NCBI GenBank assembly: GCA_038235705.1
Contig: JBBSTR010000004.1
Coordinates: 14,349-78,348, forward strand
DNA: 64,000 nucleotides
Direction of reading: 5' to 3'
DNA from: CANKBT01 sp038235705
Lineage (GTDB): Bacteria; Actinomycetota; Actinomycetes; Mycobacteriales; SCTD01
Numbering within the stretch: position 1 is the stretch's first letter; each line of letters begins with the position of its first letter. A program made the translations under genes and the position numbers. The notes beneath the pieces were generated by a model. It did no database searches, was not told where the DNA came from, and saw nothing but the letters and a program-made list of their open reading frames with translations. Shown here piece after piece: positions 8,813-17,239 of the stretch.

Positions 8813-9448
8813 TTACGTCGCCTGGAAGTAGAGGTGGGAGGGTCGCCCGACGGTCCCGGCGGTCTGCTCACCCGTCTCGACGAGCAGCGGCTGCATCTTG
8901 CGCCCGAAGGTGTCGCGCTGCAGGCCCTCGCCCAGCACCGCCTCGTGCACGTGGCGCAGCTCGGTCAGCGTGAACGCTTCCGGTCCGAGCAGTCCGGCCG
9001 GGTCCGGTGACGCGGCGTACGCGGCGCGGGTCTGCGCGACCGCCAGCCGCACCACCCGGTCCTGGTCGCGCGGGAGGGTGCGGAAGCGACCCGGCCACCG
9101 CTCGTCGACCGGGGCCAGGACGAGGTCGGCGTCGAGCGTCTCGGGGGTCGGTACCAGCTCGCCGTGCGCGACGCAGAGCACCGGTCCGCGTGCGTCGCGC
9201 TCGGCCTGCTCCGGGCCGTCGAGCACGCCCAGCACCGACGGCGCCTGACCCTGCACCCCGACCGCCGCGAGCGCGCGCAGTGCCGCGTCGCGAAGCTGCT
9301 CCCCCTCGTGGACGACGGCGCCCGGCAGCATCCATCGACCTTTGACCTGGGGGTCCGTGCCTTTGCGCAGCAGGACGCTGAGCCGGTCGCCGTCCAGCGT
9401 CAGGAGCGCGACGTCCACGGCCACGAGCATGCGTGCCTCACGAGTCAT
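8813..9448 (-). CDS. NrtR-like regulator: degenerate Nudix domain plus winged helix
   Basis: The 211-residue protein has two parts. The N-terminal 130 residues have the Nudix fold, but the box reads LPGAVVHEGEQLRDAALRAL followed by AAVG. The REUxEE catalytic core is replaced by RALAAV and the second Gly by Ala, so hydrolysis is not expected. The C-terminus, with FTLTELRHVHEAVLG and FGRKMQPLL then GRPSHLYF, matches the winged-helix domain of NrtR-type Nudix-related transcription factors, which sense ADP-ribose-like ligands and often control NAD genes. No NAD gene is nearby. The divergent DinB-like gene and the dyads at 9452-9514 are candidate targets. Start ATG 9448. Confidence 0.75.
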   Translation of the reverse strand: MTREARMLVAVDVALLTLDGDRLSVLLRKGTDPQVKGRWMLPGAVVHEGEQLRDAALRALAAVGVQGQAPSVLGVLDGPEQAERDARGPVLCVAHGELVPTPETLDADLVLAPVDERWPGRFRTLPRDQDRVVRLAVAQTRAAYAASPDPAGLLGPEAFTLTELRHVHEAVLGEGLQRDTFGRKMQPLLVETGEQTAGTVGRPSHLYFQAT

Positions 9449-9451
9449 GGG

Positions 9452-9514
9452 TGCGACGATAACGCGTGCATGCTCATATCGCAGGACGTGACCTTGTCGC
9501 AGGCTCCGGATATG
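9452..9514 (+). promoter_or_regulatory. Divergent promoter region with two imperfect dyads
   Basis: TGCGA at 9452-9456 faces TCGCA at 9479-9483, and CATATC at 9475-9480 faces GATATG at 9509-9514. Both sets lie in the 99-bp gap between the NrtR-like regulator and the DinB-like gene, where an autoregulatory operator would be expected. No footprint-like consensus was checked. The dyads are visible and their use is inferred. Confidence 0.35.
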
Positions 9515-9547
9515 TTGCCGGGACCGCTCAGAGGAGTCGCCTTGAAC

Positions 9548-10147
9548 ATGCCTGTGACCGTCGTCTTCGTCCGCTCGGACCGCGCCCTCGAACGGGTCGT
9601 CATGCAGGTCCGCGACGACCAGTGGGACCGTCCGATGCCGCCGGACTTCGCGACCATGCGCCCCGAGGGTGAGCCTCCGCCGACGCTGCGGGAGGTGGTT
9701 TCCTACCACGCCTCCGACGAGGCCTGGATCCCGGACATGCTGGCCGGGCGGACGATGGAGGAGGTCGGGCCGACGGCCTACGACGGTGACCTGCTCGGCA
9801 CCGACCCGAAAGCCGCTTTCGCCCGCCTGGTCGACCAGGGGGTCGCCGCGGCCGAGCAGGTGGACGACCTGGAGCGCCCGGTGCACTTCTCCTACGGCGA
9901 CTGGTCGACCGAGGAGGCGCTGTGGCACGTGACGAGCTTCAGGGCGCTGCGCGCCGTTGACCTCGCGCGGGTGATCGGTGCCGACGACGCGCTTGAGCCC
10001 GATCTCGTGCAGGCCCTGTGGGACGGGTTCTCGGCCCGCGCGGAGCAGTGGCGGCAGTTCGGGGTGTTCCCCGACCCGATCGAGGTCGCCGACGACGCGC
10101 CGCTGCAGCAGCGCCTGCTCGCGCTGACCGGTCGACGTCCGACCTGA
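9548..10147 (+). CDS. DinB/mycothiol-type metal-binding protein
   Basis: This 199-residue protein resembles the TIGR03086/maleylpyruvate-isomerase-like DinB superfamily, four-helix bundles that bind a metal through His residues and in actinobacteria often use mycothiol. SYHASDEAWIPDMLAG, with its His near residue 53, and DWSTEEALWHVTSFRALRA, with a second His in the LWHV segment, are the expected first and last ligand helices. GAGGAG at 9531-9536 is five bases before TTG 9542 and eleven before ATG 9548, so the start could be either. I list the ATG. It is divergent from the NrtR-like regulator. The substrate is unknown. Confidence 0.65.
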   Translation: MPVTVVFVRSDRALERVVMQVRDDQWDRPMPPDFATMRPEGEPPPTLREVVSYHASDEAWIPDMLAGRTMEEVGPTAYDGDLLGTDPKAAFARLVDQGVAAAEQVDDLERPVHFSYGDWSTEEALWHVTSFRALRAVDLARVIGADDALEPDLVQALWDGFSARAEQWRQFGVFPDPIEVADDAPLQQRLLALTGRRPT

Positions 10148-10186
10148 GCGGCGACGCGTCGTGGAGGTCGTGACACCATCGCGGGC

Positions 10187-12115
10187 ATGACAGCAGAGGT
10201 GCTCTGGGAGCCCGGTGCAGACCGGGTCGAGCGTTCGCGCCTGACGGCGTTCGCCCGGCAGGTGGGCCACGGTGACGACAGCTATGAGCAGCTGTGGGAG
10301 TGGTCGGTCGACCGGCTGGAGGACTTCTGGACGCAGGCCTGGACGTTCTTCGACGTCGTCGCCAGCCGGCCGTACGACACCGTCCTGTCCAGCCGCGCGA
10401 TGCCGGGCGCCCGGTGGTTCGAGGGGGCGCGGCTCAACCTGGCCGAGAACGTTCTGCGGCCGGAGCGCACGGGCACGGCCCTGGTCGCGCTCGACGAGAC
10501 CGGTCCGGCGGCGGAAGTGTCCTGGGATCAGCTGCGTCAGCTGGTCGGCGCCTTCCAGGCCACCCTGGACCGGCTCGGCGTCGCGCGTGGCGACCGCGTG
10601 GTGGCCTACCTGCCGAACGGGGTCGAGGCCGTCGTGGCGATGCTGGCCTGCGCCGCACAGGGCGCGGTCTGGTCGACCTGCGCCCCCGACATCGGCCCGG
10701 CCAGCGCGCTCGACCGATTTGGCCAGCTCGACCCGGTCGTGCTGATCGCCGCCGACGGCTACGTGTTCAACGGGGTCGAGCGGGACCGCCGGGAAGCAGT
10801 TGCCCAGCTGCGGGCCGGTCTCACGTCCGTGCGGGAGGTGGTGTCGGTCCCGGTCCTGGGCCACGGCGTGCCGGGACTGTCCTGGGGTGACGCGACGGCC
10901 GAGCTGCAGCCGCCGACGTTCGCCCAGCTCGACGCCGAGGCACCGCTCTGGGTCGTCTACTCCTCCGGCACCACCGGCCTGCCGAAGGGGCTCGTGCACA
11001 GCCACGGGGGCGTGCTGCTGATGGGCCTGGTGCAGATGGGGCTGCAGAACGATGTCGGTCCGGGCGAGCGCTACCTGTGGTGGACCACCACCAGCTGGAT
11101 CATGTGGAACAGCCAGATCTCCGCGCTCGCCGCCGGCGCCACGATCGTGCTCTACGACGGCAGCCCGCTGCACCCGTCGCCCGACCGGCTCTGGCAGGTC
11201 GCCGCCGAGCAGAAGGTGTCCTTCCTCGGGGTCAGTCCGGGCTTCTTGCTCGCGTGCGAGAAGGCCGGCCTCGAGCCGGGTCGGGACCACGACCTGTCGC
11301 GACTCACCTCCATGGGGGTGACCGGGTCGCCGCTTCCTGCCTCCTCGTTCCGCTGGGTCTACGCGCACGTCGCCGACGAGCTGGCCATGCACGTCATCAG
11401 CGGTGGCACGGACTTCGCCGGAGCGCTGGTGGGCGACGCTCCCTGGCTGCCGGTGACTGCCGGTGAGATGAGCTGCCGCGGCCTCGGCATCCACGCGGAG
11501 TCCTGGGACGAGGCCGGGCAGCCGCTCCGCGACGAGGTGGGCGAGCTGGTCGTGCTGGCTCCGATGCCGTCCATGCCCCTGCGGATCTGGGGTGACGAGG
11601 ACGGCAGCCGTTACGCAGACGCCTACTTCGACGTCTATCCGGGCGTCTGGCGGCACGGCGACTGGATGACGTTGACCTCCCGCGGCACCGCGATCGTGCA
11701 CGGCCGTTCGGACTCGACCCTCAACCGTCACGGCGTGCGCATGGGCAGCGCCGACCTCTACGCCGCCGTCGAGGCCGTGCACGAGGTCGTCGAGTCGCTC
11801 GTGCTGGGGGTGGAGCAGGCCGACGGCGGCTACTGGCTGCCGCTGTTCGTGCGCCTGGCGCCGGGCGTGGAGCTCGACGACACGCTGGTTGCCCGGCTCA
11901 AGGACGCCGTCCGGCAGAACGCCTCCCCGCGGCATGTGCCCGACGAGGTCGTCGCCGTCCCGGCGATCCCGCACACGGCCACCGGCAAGAAGCTGGAGGT
12001 GCCGCTCAAGCGGATCGCGCAGGGCGTGTCGGTCGAGACGGCGCTCAACCTCGGCGCGGTCGACGACCCTGACGCCGTCACGTGGTTCGTCGACTTCTTC
12101 GCCGCCCGAGGCTGA
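10187..12115 (+). CDS. Acetoacetate-CoA ligase (acetoacetyl-CoA synthetase)
   Basis: This 642-residue ANL-superfamily acyl-CoA synthetase has the usual length for acetoacetyl-CoA synthetase. The ATP-binding P-loop reads YSSGTTGLPKGLVHSHGG. The adenylation motif is VYPGVWRHGDW, followed by the hinge HGRSDSTLNRHGVRMGSADLY and the catalytic lysine in TATGKKLEVPLKR near the C-terminus. The N-terminal part with WSVDRLEDFWTQAW and GARLNLAENVL is characteristic of this subfamily rather than acetate-CoA ligase. It activates acetoacetate with ATP and CoA and feeds ketone-body carbon into acetyl-CoA or polyester metabolism. It stands alone here, without thiolase or 3-hydroxybutyrate dehydrogenase genes. 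Start ATG 10187. Confidence 0.88.
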   Translation: MTAEVLWEPGADRVERSRLTAFARQVGHGDDSYEQLWEWSVDRLEDFWTQAWTFFDVVASRPYDTVLSSRAMPGARWFEGARLNLAENVLRPERTGTALVALDETGPAAEVSWDQLRQLVGAFQATLDRLGVARGDRVVAYLPNGVEAVVAMLACAAQGAVWSTCAPDIGPASALDRFGQLDPVVLIAADGYVFNGVERDRREAVAQLRAGLTSVREVVSVPVLGHGVPGLSWGDATAELQPPTFAQLDAEAPLWVVYSSGTTGLPKGLVHSHGGVLLMGLVQMGLQNDVGPGERYLWWTTTSWIMWNSQISALAAGATIVLYDGSPLHPSPDRLWQVAAEQKVSFLGVSPGFLLACEKAGLEPGRDHDLSRLTSMGVTGSPLPASSFRWVYAHVADELAMHVISGGTDFAGALVGDAPWLPVTAGEMSCRGLGIHAESWDEAGQPLRDEVGELVVLAPMPSMPLRIWGDEDGSRYADAYFDVYPGVWRHGDWMTLTSRGTAIVHGRSDSTLNRHGVRMGSADLYAAVEAVHEVVESLVLGVEQADGGYWLPLFVRLAPGVELDDTLVARLKDAVRQNASPRHVPDEVVAVPAIPHTATGKKLEVPLKRIAQGVSVETALNLGAVDDPDAVTWFVDFFAARG

Positions 12116-12134
12116 GCGGCGGGCTCCCTGGCGG

Positions 12135-12152
12135 GCCGGCTGAGTGGCCGGC
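12135..12152 (+). terminator. Hairpin between convergent genes
   Basis: GCCGGC is repeated around a TGAGTG loop, giving a six-bp GC stem with a six-base loop, 20 bp after the acetoacetyl-CoA synthetase stop and 8 bp from the end of the convergent TfoX-like gene. There is no T-tract, as is common in actinobacteria, so activity as a bidirectional terminator is likely but not certain. Confidence 0.45.
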
Positions 12153-12159
12153 GCGCCGA

Positions 12160-12486
12160 TCAGCGAGGCGGTAGGGACCGGACGTACGCGAGGCTCCCGG
12201 CGACCCAGCGTTCCAGATCCACGTCGGAGCACAGGGCAGCGGGTTCGACCAACAGCCAGCCCGCCAGCGCGCGGCCGCGCATCTCGGTGCGAGCCACCCC
12301 CGGCCCGAGCAGGGACTCGGCGTCGGCCGGGTCCACCCGGACCATGAGCCCGCCGCTGCGGGACGCGGCCACGGCCATGTGACCGCCCACGATCATCGCC
12401 ACCCCGCCGAACATCACCCGCTCGGTCACCGTCTCACCGACCAGCTTTTCGCGGAGCCGGTCGAGCAGCTCACCGTCGTACGTCAT
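12160..12486 (-). CDS. TfoX/Sxy N-terminal domain protein
   Basis: This 108-residue protein corresponds to a single TfoX N-terminal domain. Typical features are LLDRLREKLVG, then VTERVMFGGVAMIVGGHMA, the MVRVDP strand, and WLLVEP leading to VAGSLAYVRSLPPR. In gammaproteobacteria TfoX controls competence, but stand-alone N-terminal domains in actinobacteria have no established role. Its ATG overlaps the stop of the upstream NUDIX gene by four bases, so it is translationally coupled to that gene. Confidence 0.82.
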   Translation of the reverse strand: MTYDGELLDRLREKLVGETVTERVMFGGVAMIVGGHMAVAASRSGGLMVRVDPADAESLLGPGVARTEMRGRALAGWLLVEPAALCSDVDLERWVAGSLAYVRSLPPR

Positions 12487-12998
12487 GGCTGATCATGACG
12501 TAGGACGCTCGGCCCGTCGCCGAGCAGCGCCAGCGCGGGCGCGACCAACCGGTCGCAGTCCGGGGGCAGGGCGTCCACCGGCCACCAGGCGACCTCGACG
12601 ATCTCCCAGCGGTGTCGCGGCGGGACAGCCAGGCAGGCCGGGTCGCGGGCCACCCCGGTCAGCAGCACGGCGGTGAAGGCACCGGTCGGGTCGGGCAGCT
12701 CGCCGAGCAGCTGCAGGCCTGGCGCCCGCAGGTCGGACGCACCGACCCCGACCTCCTCGGCCAGCTCGCGCGTGCCGCCCGCCACCGGGTCCTCGTCCCG
12801 TCGCAGGCCTCCCCCCGGCAGCTCCCAGCCCTGGTGCGAAAGCCACACCCGGGCGAGCGCGACCCGCCCGTCGTCGTCGGTGAGCACCACCCGCGTGCGC
12901 CGGTTGTGCATCCTGCGCAGCACCAGCCTCGTCGGACGGCGGAGAAGCCGGTGACCGCCCCGCCCGAGCGCGAGCCAGAGCCACATCAGACCTGCCAC
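12483..12998 (-). CDS. NUDIX hydrolase
   Basis: This 171-residue NUDIX protein has an intact catalytic box near residues 60-85: ELPGGGLRRDEDP then RELAEEVGV, matching Gx5Ex7REUxEExGU. The N-terminus carries a short hydrophobic start (MAGLMWLWLALG) followed by a basic patch rich in Arg, which could be an anchor or simply the true start being further in. The family hydrolyses nucleoside diphosphates linked to another group and the substrate cannot be told. It is the first gene of a coupled pair with the TfoX-like gene and is divergent from the ABC operon starting at 13064. Confidence 0.82.
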   Translation of the reverse strand: MAGLMWLWLALGRGGHRLLRRPTRLVLRRMHNRRTRVVLTDDDGRVALARVWLSHQGWELPGGGLRRDEDPVAGGTRELAEEVGVGASDLRAPGLQLLGELPDPTGAFTAVLLTGVARDPACLAVPPRHRWEIVEVAWWPVDALPPDCDRLVAPALALLGDGPSVLRHDQP

Positions 12999-13063
12999 CT
13001 CTCCTGTTCATGCGCTTGACTGACCGCCTACCCAGATCCGCCGACTCGCCCCCGGAGTGCCGC

Positions 13064-13933
13064 ATGACCCCCCGCCTCGTCCCCGTGCTGCCCGTCGGCA
13101 TCCTCGTCCTGGCCCTCGCCGGGTGCGCGTCCTCCAGCGCCCCGGCCGCCACCGGCACGCCGGGCACCTCGGCCTCTCCGGCCGCCTGCGAGAAGGGCGC
13201 GCTGCCCACGCTCAAGGACGGGACGTTCACCGTGGCGACCGACAAGCCGGCGTACGGACCCTGGTTCGAGGACGACGACCCCACGAACGGCAAGGGCTAC
13301 GAGAGCGCGGTGGCCTACGCGGTCGCGGACCAGCTCGGCTATCCGAAGGACAAGGTCACCTGGGTCACCGCGTCCTTCAACTCGGTGATCGCCCCCGGGC
13401 CCAAGCCGTTCGACGTCGACATCAACCAGGTCTCGATCACCCCCGAGCGCAAGCAGGGCCTGGACTTCTCCAGCGGCTACTACGACGTGCGCCAGGCCGT
13501 GATCACCACGAAGGGCAGCCCGATCGCCGAGGCGAAGAGCATCGCCGACCTCAAGGACGCCAAGCTGGGCGCCCAGGTCGGGACGACGTCGTTCACGGCG
13601 ATCAAGGACCAGATCAAGCCCAGCACCCAGCCCCTGGTGTTCGACAGCAACGACCTCGCCAAGGCGGCGCTGATGAACGGTCAGATCGACGGGCTCGTCG
13701 TCGATCTGCCGACCGCGTTCTACCTCGTCAACGCCGAGCTCACGGACGGCGTGATCGTCGGTCAGCTGCCCAAGGTCGCGGGAGCGGAGGAGCAGTTCGG
13801 GATGGTCCTCGACAAGGGCAGTGCCCTGACCCCCTGCGTGACCGACGCGGTCGACGCGCTGCGCAAGGACGGGACGCTCGACAAGCTCCAGGCGACCTGG
13901 CTGACGCAGGCCGGCGCGCCCGAGCTCAGCTAG
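13064..13933 (+). CDS. Polar amino-acid ABC transporter, substrate-binding lipoprotein
   Basis: This 289-residue family 3 solute-binding protein has the signal peptide MTPRLVPVLPVGILVLALAGC, with a perfect lipobox (LAGC, lipidated Cys 21). The mature part has the SBP_bac_3 features PFDVDINQVSITPERK, SGYYDVRQAVI and LGAQVGTTSF. It captures an amino acid or related polar compound at the outer face of the membrane. The frame is open from 13010, but ATG 13064 is chosen because GGAG lies six bases upstream and the signal peptide begins there. It is the first gene of a three-gene operon with permease and ATPase. Confidence 0.88.
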   Translation: MTPRLVPVLPVGILVLALAGCASSSAPAATGTPGTSASPAACEKGALPTLKDGTFTVATDKPAYGPWFEDDDPTNGKGYESAVAYAVADQLGYPKDKVTWVTASFNSVIAPGPKPFDVDINQVSITPERKQGLDFSSGYYDVRQAVITTKGSPIAEAKSIADLKDAKLGAQVGTTSFTAIKDQIKPSTQPLVFDSNDLAKAALMNGQIDGLVVDLPTAFYLVNAELTDGVIVGQLPKVAGAEEQFGMVLDKGSALTPCVTDAVDALRKDGTLDKLQATWLTQAGAPELS

Positions 13934-13936
13934 CCG

Positions 13937-14869
13937 GTGACGACGCCCGCAGGCGGGGACGCGATCCTGGGGGCGGGAGGCGTCTCCGGGCCCCAGCTCG
14001 TCGCCAGCACTGCCCGGCCCGACGACTGGACCCCCAGCCCGCGTCAGCAGGCCCGGGAGTCGGCTCGTCGCCGCGCCACCCGGCGCAGCGCGACGCTCGC
14101 CGCCTCCAGCACGCTGGGCTTCGGCCTCGTCGTCGGGTTCGCGGTCAGCCAGAGCTCGGGGTGGCCCCGCGTCCGCGAGAGCTTTTTCAACGTCGACGCC
14201 GGCCGCGCGGCGCTGCCGGACGTGGCCCGCGGTCTCCTGCTCAACCTGCAGGTGCTCGCGATCTGTGCCGTGTTCGTCCTGGTCTTCGGGATGCTCGTCG
14301 CGGTCGCTCGCACCACCCGCGGCCCGGTCACCCTGCCGTTGCGGATCCTGGCGGCGGCCTACACCGACCTGTTCCGTGGGCTGCCGTTCATCCTCGTGCT
14401 GCTGCTGATCGGCTTCGGCGTGCCGGGGCTGCGCCTGCAGGGCCTTCCGACCGGACCGGCGTTCCTCGGCGGTGTCGCGCTCACGCTGACCTACTCGGCG
14501 TACGTGGCCGAGGTCTTCCGGGCCGGCATCGAGGCGGTGCACCCGAGCCAGCGGGCCGCGGCCCGGAGCCTGGGTCTGTCGTACGCCAAGACCATGCGCT
14601 TCGTGGTGCTGCCGCAGGCCGTGCGGCGGGTCACCGCCCCCCTGCTCAACGACCTGGTCAGCCTGCAGAAGGACACCGGCCTGATCAGCGTCCTCGGCGC
14701 CATCGACGCGGTGCGGGCCGCCCAGATCGATACGGCGCAGATCGCCAACTTCACGCCGTACGTCGTTGCCGGCGCCCTGTTCGTCGCGCTCACCATCCCG
14801 GTCACCCGGCTCACCGACGCGCTCACCGCACGCTCGGACCGACGACGCGCCGCGACCGGTGCACTGTGA
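13937..14869 (+). CDS. Amino-acid ABC transporter permease
   Basis: This 310-residue inner-membrane subunit starts at GTG 13937, three bases after the binding-protein stop. An unusually long polar N-terminal extension of about 55 residues, with several Arg, precedes the first membrane helix. The HisMQ-type core follows, with TDLFRGLPFILVLLLIGFG and the EAA loop EVFRAGIEAVHPSQRAAARS leading to LPQAVRRVTAPLLND, which contacts the ATPase. Family permeases normally form a homodimer or heterodimer and only one permease gene is present, so a homodimer is expected. Confidence 0.88.
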   Translation: MTTPAGGDAILGAGGVSGPQLVASTARPDDWTPSPRQQARESARRRATRRSATLAASSTLGFGLVVGFAVSQSSGWPRVRESFFNVDAGRAALPDVARGLLLNLQVLAICAVFVLVFGMLVAVARTTRGPVTLPLRILAAAYTDLFRGLPFILVLLLIGFGVPGLRLQGLPTGPAFLGGVALTLTYSAYVAEVFRAGIEAVHPSQRAAARSLGLSYAKTMRFVVLPQAVRRVTAPLLNDLVSLQKDTGLISVLGAIDAVRAAQIDTAQIANFTPYVVAGALFVALTIPVTRLTDALTARSDRRRAATGAL

Positions 14870-15609
14870 CCGGTCCTGGGGACGCGGTTCTGCAGCTTCG
14901 GGACATCCGTAAGCGCTACGGCAAGAGCTGGGTGCTGCGCGGCATCGACCTCACGCTGACCGAGGGCACCGCGACCGTGCTGATCGGTGCCTCCGGCAGC
15001 GGGAAGTCGACGCTGCTGCGGTGCGTCAACCTGCTCGAGACGATCGACGACGGGCAGGTGCTGCTCGACGGCGACGACATCTCCGAGGTGGGCACCGACC
15101 CCGACGAGGTGCGTCAGCGGATCGGGGTCGTGTTCCAGGCCTTCAACCTGGTCCCGCACCTGTCGGTGCTGTCCAACATCACGCTCGCGCCCCGGCGCGT
15201 CCACAAGATGGGACGGGGCCAGGCCGAGCAGGAGGCCCGCGAGCTGCTCGAGCGGTTCGGGCTGGCCGACAAGGCCGACACCTACCCCGACCGGCTGTCC
15301 GGCGGGCAGCAGCAGCGCGTCGCGATCGTCCGTGCGCTGGCGGCCAAGCCCCGGCTGCTGCTGCTGGACGAGGTCACCTCAGCACTGGACCCCGAGCTGG
15401 TCGGTGAGGTGCTCGCCCTGGTCGCCGAGCTGCGCAGCCAGGGAATGACGATGCTGATCGCGAGCCACGAGATGGGCTTCGTCCGGGAGATCGCCGACCA
15501 CGTGGTCTTCCTGGACGCCGGGACCGTCTGCGAGCAGGGACCGCCGACCGAGCTGCTGGCCAGGCCCCGCGAGGAACGCACCCGGGCCTTCCTCTCGCGC
15601 ATCCTGTAG
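14866..15609 (+). CDS. Amino-acid ABC transporter ATP-binding protein
   Basis: This 247-residue ABC ATPase is of the GlnQ/HisP type. Walker A is GASGSGKST, the Q-loop VFQAFNLVPHLSVL, the signature LSGGQQQRVAIVRAL, Walker B LLLLDEVTSALD and the switch His ASHEMGFV. The start is GTG 14866, which overlaps the permease TGA in a GTGA, so the two are coupled. It powers import of the compound bound by the 13064 lipoprotein. Walker B has EVTSALD where most members have EPTSALD, a small change seen in several actinobacterial homologues. Confidence 0.9.
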   Translation: MTGPGDAVLQLRDIRKRYGKSWVLRGIDLTLTEGTATVLIGASGSGKSTLLRCVNLLETIDDGQVLLDGDDISEVGTDPDEVRQRIGVVFQAFNLVPHLSVLSNITLAPRRVHKMGRGQAEQEARELLERFGLADKADTYPDRLSGGQQQRVAIVRALAAKPRLLLLDEVTSALDPELVGEVLALVAELRSQGMTMLIASHEMGFVREIADHVVFLDAGTVCEQGPPTELLARPREERTRAFLSRIL

Positions 15610-15647
15610 ACCCGGTTCGGGCTGTGCCGCACGGGCAGGTGACCGTC

Positions 15648-16697
15648 ATGGAACACAGGAACCTCGGTCACACCGGGATGATGGTCAGCCCGCTCTGCCT
15701 CGGCGCGATGATGTTCGGCGCGTGGGGCGAGCCCGACCACGACGTGTCGGTCTCGATCATCCACGCGGCGCTCGACGCCGGGATCAACTTCGTCGACACC
15801 GCCGACATCTACGCCCGGGGTGAGTCCGAGGAGATCGTCGGCAAGGCGCTGGAGGGACGGCGCGACGACGTCATCCTGGCGACCAAGTTCCACGGCCCGA
15901 TGGACGTGAACATGGGCGAGACCGGTGACCCGAACCGGCGCGGCAACTCTCGCCGCTGGATCGTCCGCGAGGTCGAGGACAGCCTTCGGCGGTTGCGTAC
16001 CGACTGGATCGACCTCTACCAGGTGCACCGTCCCGACACGGGCACCGACGACGAGGAGACGCTGTCCGCGCTCACCGACCTCGTCACCGCGGGCAAGATC
16101 CGTGCTTTTGGGTCGTCGACGTTCCCCGCCTACCGGATCGTCGAGGACCAGTGGATCTCCGCACGGCGAGGCCTCGGTCGGTTCGTCTGCGAGCAGCCGC
16201 CTTACTCCCTGCTCAACCGCGGGATCGAGCGTGACGTGCTGCCGGTCGCCGAGAAGTACGGCATGGGGGTCATCCCGTGGAGCCCGCTGGCCGGCGGCTG
16301 GCTGACCGGCCGGTTCCGCAAGGGGCAGGAGGCTCCCCAGACCAACCGGGCCAAGATGATGCCGGGGCGGTTCGACCTGTCCGACCCGGACAACCAGGCC
16401 CGCCTCGATGTCGTCGAGCAGCTCGCCGTGCTGGCCGCCGACGCGGGAGTGACGCTGGTGCACCTGGCGCTGGCCTTCGTCATGCAGCACCCGGGGGTCA
16501 CAGCGCCGATCATGGGTCCGCGCACGCGGGAGCAGCTCGACACCCAGCTCGGCGCGATCGACGTGCAGCTCACTCCTGACGTGCTGGACCGGATCGACAA
16601 GATCGTGCCGCCCGGCCTGAACGTCGTCAACGACGGCAACGCGTACGAGACCGACGCCGTCCAGGATCCGTTTCTGCGCCGCCGCCGCACGGCCTAG
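15648..16697 (+). CDS. Aldo/keto reductase
   Basis: This 349-residue protein has the AKR TIM-barrel signature: MEHRNLGHTGMMVSPLCLG, then NFVDTADIYARGESEEIVG with catalytic Asp and Tyr, ILATKFHGPM with Lys, and IDLYQVHRPD with His, so the catalytic tetrad is complete. NADPH-dependent reduction of an aldehyde or ketone is expected. It resembles the AKR11/YajO-like group, many of which have no known physiological substrate. ATG 15648 follows an AGGTG eight bases upstream. It lies 38 bp after the ABC operon and could be read through from it. Confidence 0.87.
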   Translation: MEHRNLGHTGMMVSPLCLGAMMFGAWGEPDHDVSVSIIHAALDAGINFVDTADIYARGESEEIVGKALEGRRDDVILATKFHGPMDVNMGETGDPNRRGNSRRWIVREVEDSLRRLRTDWIDLYQVHRPDTGTDDEETLSALTDLVTAGKIRAFGSSTFPAYRIVEDQWISARRGLGRFVCEQPPYSLLNRGIERDVLPVAEKYGMGVIPWSPLAGGWLTGRFRKGQEAPQTNRAKMMPGRFDLSDPDNQARLDVVEQLAVLAADAGVTLVHLALAFVMQHPGVTAPIMGPRTREQLDTQLGAIDVQLTPDVLDRIDKIVPPGLNVVNDGNAYETDAVQDPFLRRRRTA

Positions 16698-16705
16698 TCC
16701 CTCGG

Positions 16706-17239
16706 TCAGGCAAACAGGCCGGGCAGGTCGATCTCTAGCCCCGGCAGGACGTCGCCGCCGGTCAGGATCGCGCTCTCGTGGGTCACTCCGTCCGCGGTGT
16801 GGACGGCCACGAACCGCTGCGCCGGGTAGACGACCCAGACCAGCCGCACGCCCGCAGCCAGCCACCGTGCCGCGTTCTCGGCGACCGCCCCCGCCCGGTC
16901 CGACGGGCTGATCACCTCGACGACGAGGTCGGGTGCGAGGTCGAGGAAGGCCTGCGACGTCGTGTCTGCCGGGACGCGGTCGGCGCCTACGAAGGCCACG
17001 TCCGGAGCCAGGACCGTGTCGGGATCGATGGCGATCCGAAAGCCCGTCTCCGCACCAAGCACATCGCCGAGCCCTGAGGCGAACACGTGCGCCGAGATCT
17101 GGAAGGACACACGACCTGTCGACCGCCCGTGCGGGTAGCCCGTCGGTGCCATCTGCCGCAGCTCCCCCTCGACCAGCTCACAGTGCCCGCCCAGCTCTTC
17201 GAGCTCCGCGGCGCTCACGGCTGTCGCGACGGCGGTCAT
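16706..17239 (-). CDS. Uma2-family endonuclease-fold protein
   Basis: This 177-residue protein of the Uma2/DUF820 family has a PD-(D/E)xK nuclease fold. The N-terminal CELVEGELRQMAPTG, the PDVAFVGADR segment and the core DLVVEVISPSD (acidic Asp and Glu) then VWVVYPAQRFVAVH are family landmarks. Biological function is not established for the family, which expands in cyanobacteria and actinobacteria. The open frame extends to 17287, but ATG 17239 is chosen because the upstream part contains a helicase remnant in another frame. A second Uma2 gene lies at 20207 beyond the kynurenine operon. They share the family pattern but are not close copies. Confidence 0.8.
   Translation of the reverse strand: MTAVATAVSAAELEELGGHCELVEGELRQMAPTGYPHGRSTGRVSFQISAHVFASGLGDVLGAETGFRIAIDPDTVLAPDVAFVGADRVPADTTSQAFLDLAPDLVVEVISPSDRAGAVAENAARWLAAGVRLVWVVYPAQRFVAVHTADGVTHESAILTGGDVLPGLEIDLPGLFA

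Noticed and set aside
8813..12232. 1139-codon minus-strand frame across acetoacetyl-CoA synthetase
   Set aside because: Only the last 211 codons code for the NrtR-like protein. The rest is the antisense of plus-strand genes with Arg/His-rich nonsense composition.
13057..15609. 850-codon plus-strand frame over the amino-acid ABC operon
   Set aside because: Only its last part is the ATPase. The rest is an out-of-frame reading of the binding protein and permease.
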